In this document: piece by piece, positions 58,639 to 64,000 of the stretch
How the letters are laid out: every line of letters begins with the position of its first letter
Position numbering within the stretch: position 1 is the first letter of the stretch
From: UBA1952 sp965246855
GTDB taxonomy: Bacteria; Bacteroidota; Bacteroidia; Chitinophagales; Chitinophagaceae
NCBI GenBank assembly: GCA_965246855.1
Contig: CBDFFP010000009.1
Span: 62,001 to 126,000, forward strand
Direction: 5' to 3'
DNA: 64,000 bases
Position numbers and translations under genes: made by a program
Notes under the pieces: generated by a model
Database searches by the model: none
What the model saw: the letters and a program-made list of their open reading frames with translations, nothing else
Told to the model about the DNA's origin: nothing

Positions 58639-60225
58639 TTAAGGTTTGTAAACAAGGCGGTTCTGGAAGTCGTTTCCATCTTTGCCTTTAAAGCGTAATA
58701 GGTACGCGCCCGCTGCCAAAGAACGCGGCAACTGCACGGTCTCTTTAGCACTGACCATTTGCTGCCACACCACAACCCCCAACAAGTTATACAAGACTGC
58801 TTCCCCTCCTTTGGCACTTTCTAACGTCAATGTGCCATTTGTGGGATTGGGGTATACTTTAAACTCACTTGGCTGTTTTATCACCGGCTCCTCCACCGCC
58901 AAATCCTCCCCGCACACGCCTGCTCCCTCGCAGCCGTTGCTGTCCACCTGCAACACCCATATATCGCTCTGCGTCTGGAACGAGCTTGTATCGCTCTTGC
59001 CAGTACCTACTGCTGTAATAGAGCCATCGGCATTCTCCACCGCATCAAATAATTGGTGCGCCCAATTAGGGCTGCGATAATAACGCCTGCTCCATTTCTT
59101 CGTGCCATCTGGATTGATAACCGCCAGCCACCCCGCATCCGCAGAGGCCGTAGGAATGAAAGAAGAACCAATGAGCAAAAAGCTACCGTTGCGTAGCTGC
59201 TTCACTGTGTAGAAATAGTAGCCGTGCGAGCTATCCCCAAATTCATACGTCCATTCCGTATTGAGGTTGGTGTCCAAATGCATGAAGAAGTGGGGGAAAC
59301 TATAATCGTTGGTGGGCTGGCCCAAAGGGTCAACAATGCTGTCTATTTTACCCACCAAATAATACCCTCCATTCTTATCAATACCACTGTAGGGCGAACT
59401 CCCTCCCCCGCAGTAGCGCTGGGGCATTACCCTTTGTTTGAGAATAGTGCCTTGCGTATCGCAGACGAGTACCCACGGATGGTGCTTGTAGTAGTCTCCC
59501 CCTGTAGCTGAATGAAAAGTACGCGCACCACAGGTTGCCAATACCCGCCTTCCATCGGGCAAAAACGCAGGACGACGAATATAATTAGCTATCGTTCCGG
59601 TGCTGTTGCTTGGATAGCTGGGATGTTGGTAGGTGCGCTGTCTTTTGATGTTGCCTGCACTATCTAAGAACATCAAAAAGCCATACTCTATAGTGCCGGT
59701 AGCAATAAACTGATTGCCGCTCATCACAAAACTGCTGTCTAAGGGGGTTTGAGCCAAACCGTTAGGCACTTGCGCAAGCACGTTCGTATCAGTAAGCAAT
59801 TTCACCCATGCCGTATCGCCGTTGGGCTTGAAACGAACAAGAGAGGCATTGGCAGTGCTACCATACTTGGCAGGCGTAGATTGCACTATAAAACACTGGT
59901 GCGTTATATAGTCGCCATTCACTTGCCTAAGCAGTGTACCAAAGTCTAAATGGGATACATGGCCGTTTGGAACTCTTTGCAAAGCAGTATTCAACTTTTG
60001 GCTGCCATCGGGCGATAGTTGGATACCGCCAAAACGATAACCCGCTGTATAACCGCCTCCACCGGTTAGCAATAGAGTAGAATCCGTATTTCTGGCTATC
60101 GCTACAGCAATATTTGCCCCGCTGTCAATATCGTGGTAATAATTTCCATACAATCCTTGGGCTGTGGAAACAAAACTGCTGGCACTGCTTAGAAGCAGTG
60201 CCAGCAGGAAAAATAGCTTCTTCAT
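58639..60225 (-). CDS. T9SS paralogue 2
   Basis: A 528-residue secreted protein with signal peptide MKKLFFLLALLLSSASSFVS. It has the same propeller-like blocks and a type A tail (FKVYPNPTNGTLTLESAKG to NRLVYKP). Its N-terminal half matches paralogue 5 (59447-60211 with 54633-55397), and part of its C-terminal half matches paralogue 6 (58844-59229 with 52432-52817). It was therefore donor or recipient in at least two exchanges. The gap to paralogue 3 is nine bases. Confidence 0.85.
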   Translation of the reverse strand: MKKLFFLLALLLSSASSFVSTAQGLYGNYYHDIDSGANIAVAIARNTDSTLLLTGGGGYTAGYRFGGIQLSPDGSQKLNTALQRVPNGHVSHLDFGTLLRQVNGDYITHQCFIVQSTPAKYGSTANASLVRFKPNGDTAWVKLLTDTNVLAQVPNGLAQTPLDSSFVMSGNQFIATGTIEYGFLMFLDSAGNIKRQRTYQHPSYPSNSTGTIANYIRRPAFLPDGRRVLATCGARTFHSATGGDYYKHHPWVLVCDTQGTILKQRVMPQRYCGGGSSPYSGIDKNGGYYLVGKIDSIVDPLGQPTNDYSFPHFFMHLDTNLNTEWTYEFGDSSHGYYFYTVKQLRNGSFLLIGSSFIPTASADAGWLAVINPDGTKKWSRRYYRSPNWAHQLFDAVENADGSITAVGTGKSDTSSFQTQSDIWVLQVDSNGCEGAGVCGEDLAVEEPVIKQPSEFKVYPNPTNGTLTLESAKGGEAVLYNLLGVVVWQQMVSAKETVQLPRSLAAGAYLLRFKGKDGNDFQNRLVYKP

Positions 60226-60234
60226 CTTTTTGAA

Positions 60235-61833
60235 TTATTCGGGTTTGTAAAGGAGGCGGTTCTGGAACTCGTTTCCGTCCTTGCCTTTGAAGCGTAAAAG
60301 GTACGCGCCCGCCGCCAAAGAACGCGGCAACTGCACGGTTTCCTTTGTATTTACAATCTGTTGCCATACCACTACGCCCAGCAAGTTGTAAAGAACGGCT
60401 TCGCCGCCTTGCGCACTCTCCAAAGTCAAGTTACCCGTTGTAGGGTTCGGGTACACTTTGAAATCACTTGCTTTAGGAACTACTCCTAGCTCCTCTACCG
60501 CTAAGCTTTCCCCACACACGCCCGGCCCCTCGCAACCGTTGCTGTCCACCTGCAACACCCAAATATCTGCTTGCGTCTGAAAAGAACTGGTATCGCTCTT
60601 GCCAGTGCCTACGGCGGTAATGGAGCCATCGGCGTTCTCCATCGCATCAAACAATTGGTGCGCCCAATTAGGGCTGCGATAATAGCGCCTGCTCCATTTC
60701 ACTGTGCCGTTTGGATTGACTACCGCCAGCCAGCCCGCATCGCCGGGCGTGTCTGGCATATTGGTCATGCCGATGAGCAAGAAAGCACCGCTGCGCAACT
60801 GCTTTACCGTATAGGGCAGGTAGAGATGACTTTCATCCCCGGGAGCTTGCCATACCCACTCGGTATTGAGGTTAGTATCCAAGTGCATGAGATAGGGCGG
60901 AAAGTTGAACGGGCTGGTTGGCTGTCCGTTGGGGTCTATGATACTATCTAAGCCGCCCACCAAATAATAGCCGCCGTTTCGGTCAATACCACTGTAAGGT
61001 GTTTTCCCCCCCCCGCAATAGCGTTGCGGCATGACGCGCTGTTTTTGAACAATACCTTGTGTATCGCAGACAATTAGCCATGGATGACGCTTGAAGTAAT
61101 CCCCGCCCGTAGAAGTGTGAAAAGTACGCGCCGATTCAGTAAAGAATATCCGTTTACCGTCAGGCAGAAAAGAAGGCCGCTGAATAAAATTATTTACCAA
61201 GCTGCCATTACTCGGGTAGTTAGGATGCTGAAGAATTAACTCCCGTTTTTTGTTCCCCGCGCTATCCAAGAACATCAGAAAGCCGTACCCATTTCGCCCG
61301 GTTGCCGTATACTGCAAGCCTGCCATCACAAAACTGCTGTCCAAACTGCTTTGCGAAAGTCCACTCGGTGACTGCCAATATAAGTTGGTATCAGTGTATG
61401 TTTTCACCCATGCCGTTTCTCCGTTGGGCTGAAACCGAATGATTGAGGCATTGATTGTTGTGTATCGGTGAATTGAGTCAGAAGGATATCCTATGCTTTG
61501 ATGCGTGATATAGTCGCCGTTGGATTGACGAGTAAGCGTTCCAAAATCACTGTGGTAGTACCGTGCAGGAAAATTCTGTTGGAGATGATGTTCTACGATA
61601 TTAGAGCCATCAGATGTCAAAATGATGCCCCCCAAACGGGGACTACTTCCTGTTAAGTAATTCCCCCCACCGAAAATAAATAGATTGCTATCTGTATTTC
61701 TACCAATTGCTAGCCCGCTATTTGCTCCGCTGTCTATATCATGATAGAAGTTGCCATAAAGATTCTGAGCGAAGCCCAGAAAAGGGGTAGCACTGCCTAC
61801 CAGCAGTGCTACCCAAAGGGTCAGCCTTTTCAT
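60235..61833 (-). CDS. T9SS paralogue 1 (first of the six)
   Basis: A 532-residue secreted protein with signal peptide MKRLTLWVALLVGSATPFLG. The N-terminal part is the most divergent of the six (YLTGSSPRLGGIILTSDGSN, YPSDSIHRYTTINASIIRFQ), while the C-terminal 120 residues are close to paralogue 5, including the tail FKVYPNPTTGNLTLESAQG to NRLLYKPE. It follows the beta-helix gene by 11 bases and leads the tandem set, so all seven are likely one transcript that enters from beyond the window. Confidence 0.85.
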   Translation of the reverse strand: MKRLTLWVALLVGSATPFLGFAQNLYGNFYHDIDSGANSGLAIGRNTDSNLFIFGGGNYLTGSSPRLGGIILTSDGSNIVEHHLQQNFPARYYHSDFGTLTRQSNGDYITHQSIGYPSDSIHRYTTINASIIRFQPNGETAWVKTYTDTNLYWQSPSGLSQSSLDSSFVMAGLQYTATGRNGYGFLMFLDSAGNKKRELILQHPNYPSNGSLVNNFIQRPSFLPDGKRIFFTESARTFHTSTGGDYFKRHPWLIVCDTQGIVQKQRVMPQRYCGGGKTPYSGIDRNGGYYLVGGLDSIIDPNGQPTSPFNFPPYLMHLDTNLNTEWVWQAPGDESHLYLPYTVKQLRSGAFLLIGMTNMPDTPGDAGWLAVVNPNGTVKWSRRYYRSPNWAHQLFDAMENADGSITAVGTGKSDTSSFQTQADIWVLQVDSNGCEGPGVCGESLAVEELGVVPKASDFKVYPNPTTGNLTLESAQGGEAVLYNLLGVVVWQQIVNTKETVQLPRSLAAGAYLLRFKGKDGNEFQNRLLYKPE

Positions 61834-61844
61834 TCGATTGAAGT

Positions 61845-64000
61845 TTAAGGCTGGTAAACCAACCGTGTCTGGAAGCTATTGCCATCCCTTCCTTCAAAGC
61901 GTAAAAGATACGCACCAGAGGATAAGGTTTTTGGCAATTGCACCGTTTCTTTCACACTTACAATTTGCTGCCACACTTTCACTCCCAGCACGCTATACAG
62001 CGTGGCCTTACCGCCCTTGGCGCTTTCCAAAGTAAAGGCACTCGTTGTAGGATTGGGGTAGAGCTTAAACGCCGTTTGAGACGTAACACTTGTTATGCTC
62101 GGAAGGGCATCCGTAGTAGGCGCTTGTTTGGCCATTGCGCCGCTACTGGTAGCCAATGCTGCTATGGGCCACACGTAGGGTTTCAGTTCCAACAGGTCAG
62201 TAACAGCCAATGCGAGGCTACCTGTCCGTGTGTTGTTGCTGCTCAACGCCAAGAGTCCATTTTTAATAGAATCGCTGGCATCTTTCCAACTTTGACCGGC
62301 GCTGTACAGGTCAAGCGCTGCGCGGGCCATCTGCTTATACTGCACGTCTTCTTGGCTATCCGCAGGCAATGCGCTCCAAGCAGCCTCAGCAGCAGTCCAG
62401 TTGCCACTCATGGCGTAGAAAGGAAGCGCTTCTGTCGGGCGGTTGTAGCTCATCAGCAAATCGCCTGCACTGTCGGGCGCGCCATTGCTACCGTAGTGGC
62501 GGCAAAGAGCGCTTACCACTAAATGTTCTCGTGTATTTAGAGAATACCACTCTTCTGTTCCCGGCGTGGTGTTGCCTTTCTGCCCACTTACCTGTAGCAG
62601 TTCCGCTTTCGCTTCATTTGGATAATCTGGACCGTTTGGATTACTTGGGTTACAAAAGGCAGCAGGGTCTCCCGGATTGCTGCAAACGCTCGCTATATAC
62701 TGTGATGTATAGCAAAGCGGGTTCAACTCTGGATAAGAAGAATTTGAAGCATAATAATAATTCACCGTTTGGGTAACATCATTATCTGCAGCCAAGCGGT
62801 CAGTGGGGATGCTGCTGAGCGTACAAGCAGTATAAAATCGATTCTCTGCCGGATTAGATGTGTTTTGGTCGCAATAGCCTTGGTTTACACGCATGGTCGC
62901 AGGCACCATCGTCAGGTTCTGCTGGTCGGTAGAAAGCCGAACAATACTAAAGGCATTACCACCCAAATAATCGTTGCAAGTCCATTGCAGTCCTCGCCGG
63001 TCATCCGCAGAGCTATTCCGCTGCAAGGCTATAGAAGGGCCTTGCAGGTTATTGAAGGTGTTGTTGCGGATGCGGTCATCGTAGTTGACGGTAGAAGAAC
63101 CCCACGAAGACTGAATACCAATATAGCCCCATCCGTTGCTGCCGCTGATGCGATCAAAGCTATTGTTGGAAACATCGTAGCCTGTAGAAGCCTGTAGCCG
63201 GATGCCTGTGGTCTGGGGGGTGGTTAAGGTATAAGGGGCTAGGGCAAAGCTATTGTTCCGCACCGTTAGCCCATTGGCGCTGTTGGCTACGTCAATGCTG
63301 GCGGTGTTGTTCTCAAAAACGTTGTCCACAATGGTAGAAGGCTTGGCCCCGCTCAGCGGGTCATAGCTCAGCCAAACGCCTATGCCGAGATTGCGGAACA
63401 CACTCTGCTGCGTGTTGGACTTTCCAATATAAAAGCTGCCATTGGGGCCATATACGCCTGCGGGCCATTGCTCGCGTGGGAAGCCGGGGTCGCAACTAAA
63501 GGTGTTGCCTTTGAGCGCAATAGTGCCCGCGTCTCCATTATTAAACATCGTAGAAGCAGGCAGGCGGCTGCCGGTAGGCGAGGCATAAAAGCAGGGGTCG
63601 CCCATGCCATCGGGGGTAGCTGTGAATTTGCAGTCGGTGTAATAGTTCCAGGCGAAAGGCCCTTTGTTCACCACTTGCTGATATTTCACTGCAAAGCGGC
63701 AGTCTTTCCAGGTGCTGTTTTGGGCCTGCACAATGCCGCCGCCTGCCCAGCCCACGGGGTTGTAGCGGGTGCTGCGGGTGTTGGCGGTGTAGTCGGTTGC
63801 GCCCCCTGTGCCGGTGCTGCTTGTGTTTTTGGTCTCCACCATCCGGTAGCGGAAGGCATAATCCACCATGGTGCCGATGCGGGCATCTTCAATGTTGCTG
63901 TTGGTAATGGTAAGGATACCTTGTATGCCGGCAGCAGGATTGGGCGCGCCGTTGGGGTCGCCTTGCACCACAATGCCGTCCCACATATAACGGTCATTCG
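61845..64000 (-). CDS. Right-handed beta-helix T9SS protein, 5' end outside the window
   Basis: At least 717 residues of a larger secreted protein; the frame is still open at the window end, where it reads NDRYMWDGIVVQGDP, so the visible ATG at 63986 is probably internal. Repeated asparagine-rich rungs (TIVDNVFENNTASIDVANS, LTVRNNSFALAP, GYDVSNNSFDRISGS) show a parallel beta-helix, as in polysaccharide lyases and adhesins. A linker of about 200 helical residues leads to a type A sorting tail (FKLYPNPTTSAFTLESAKG to SFQTRLVYQP), which is related to the tails of the six genes behind it, even though the passenger domain differs. Confidence 0.85.
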   Translation of the reverse strand, partial: NDRYMWDGIVVQGDPNGAPNPAAGIQGILTITNSNIEDARIGTMVDYAFRYRMVETKNTSSTGTGGATDYTANTRSTRYNPVGWAGGGIVQAQNSTWKDCRFAVKYQQVVNKGPFAWNYYTDCKFTATPDGMGDPCFYASPTGSRLPASTMFNNGDAGTIALKGNTFSCDPGFPREQWPAGVYGPNGSFYIGKSNTQQSVFRNLGIGVWLSYDPLSGAKPSTIVDNVFENNTASIDVANSANGLTVRNNSFALAPYTLTTPQTTGIRLQASTGYDVSNNSFDRISGSNGWGYIGIQSSWGSSTVNYDDRIRNNTFNNLQGPSIALQRNSSADDRRGLQWTCNDYLGGNAFSIVRLSTDQQNLTMVPATMRVNQGYCDQNTSNPAENRFYTACTLSSIPTDRLAADNDVTQTVNYYYASNSSYPELNPLCYTSQYIASVCSNPGDPAAFCNPSNPNGPDYPNEAKAELLQVSGQKGNTTPGTEEWYSLNTREHLVVSALCRHYGSNGAPDSAGDLLMSYNRPTEALPFYAMSGNWTAAEAAWSALPADSQEDVQYKQMARAALDLYSAGQSWKDASDSIKNGLLALSSNNTRTGSLALAVTDLLELKPYVWPIAALATSSGAMAKQAPTTDALPSITSVTSQTAFKLYPNPTTSAFTLESAKGGKATLYSVLGVKVWQQIVSVKETVQLPKTLSSGAYLLRFEGRDGNSFQTRLVYQP

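Overview
The window looks like a chromosomal segment of a Bacteroidota bacterium, probably from the Chitinophagales/Saprospirales side. The evidence is type IX secretion (T9SS) cargo with type A and type B (CHU_C) sorting tails, a PorP/SprF protein next to its cargo, the Bacteroidota -7 promoter consensus TAnnTTTG ahead of many genes, a DUF2480 protein, and the ribosomal order rplM-rpsI-rpsB. No rRNA, tRNA, insertion sequence, prophage or CRISPR array was seen. Base composition is moderate to GC-rich in housekeeping genes and visibly more AT-rich around 22-28 kb.

Layout. 0-5 kb: a coupled T9SS pair (PKD/CHU_C adhesin-like protein and PorP/SprF), then a cold-shock protein. 5-18 kb: mostly housekeeping genes: tsf, an ECF sigma factor with a membrane-anchored trypsin-like protease, a fatty acid hydroxylase, an M23 peptidase, lon, alanine dehydrogenase, rpoN and a lipid A-type acyltransferase. 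18-28 kb: an accessory block with a coupled lipoprotein/large secreted protein pair, two paralogous T9SS beta-propeller-like genes, a scar made of fused gene ends, and a pectate-lyase-like beta-helix gene. 28-37.7 kb: an 11-unit tandem array with exact 21-bp spacing, a small uncharacterised gene, a 2441-aa T9SS protein with five GEVED domains, and a second, sequence-unrelated 11-unit array with 20-21-bp spacing. 37.7-46 kb: a stand-alone N-terminal half of CarB, a coupled AAA ATPase/small acidic-motif protein pair that looks like a defence module, and a glycosylation cluster. 46-52 kb: rplM-rpsI-rpsB, endonuclease V, an L,D-transpeptidase and DUF2480. 52-64 kb: one long minus-strand operon of a beta-helix protein followed by six tandem T9SS paralogues with a mosaic history.

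The most unusual signals are the two helically phased 21-bp arrays, the exact mosaic structure of the six-gene T9SS family (one gene is a three-way chimera), the fused scar at 23.8-24.2 kb, the split CarB, and nested palindromes shared between distant intergenic regions. Several promoters lie only 5-6 bases from the start codon, implying leaderless or nearly leaderless mRNAs.
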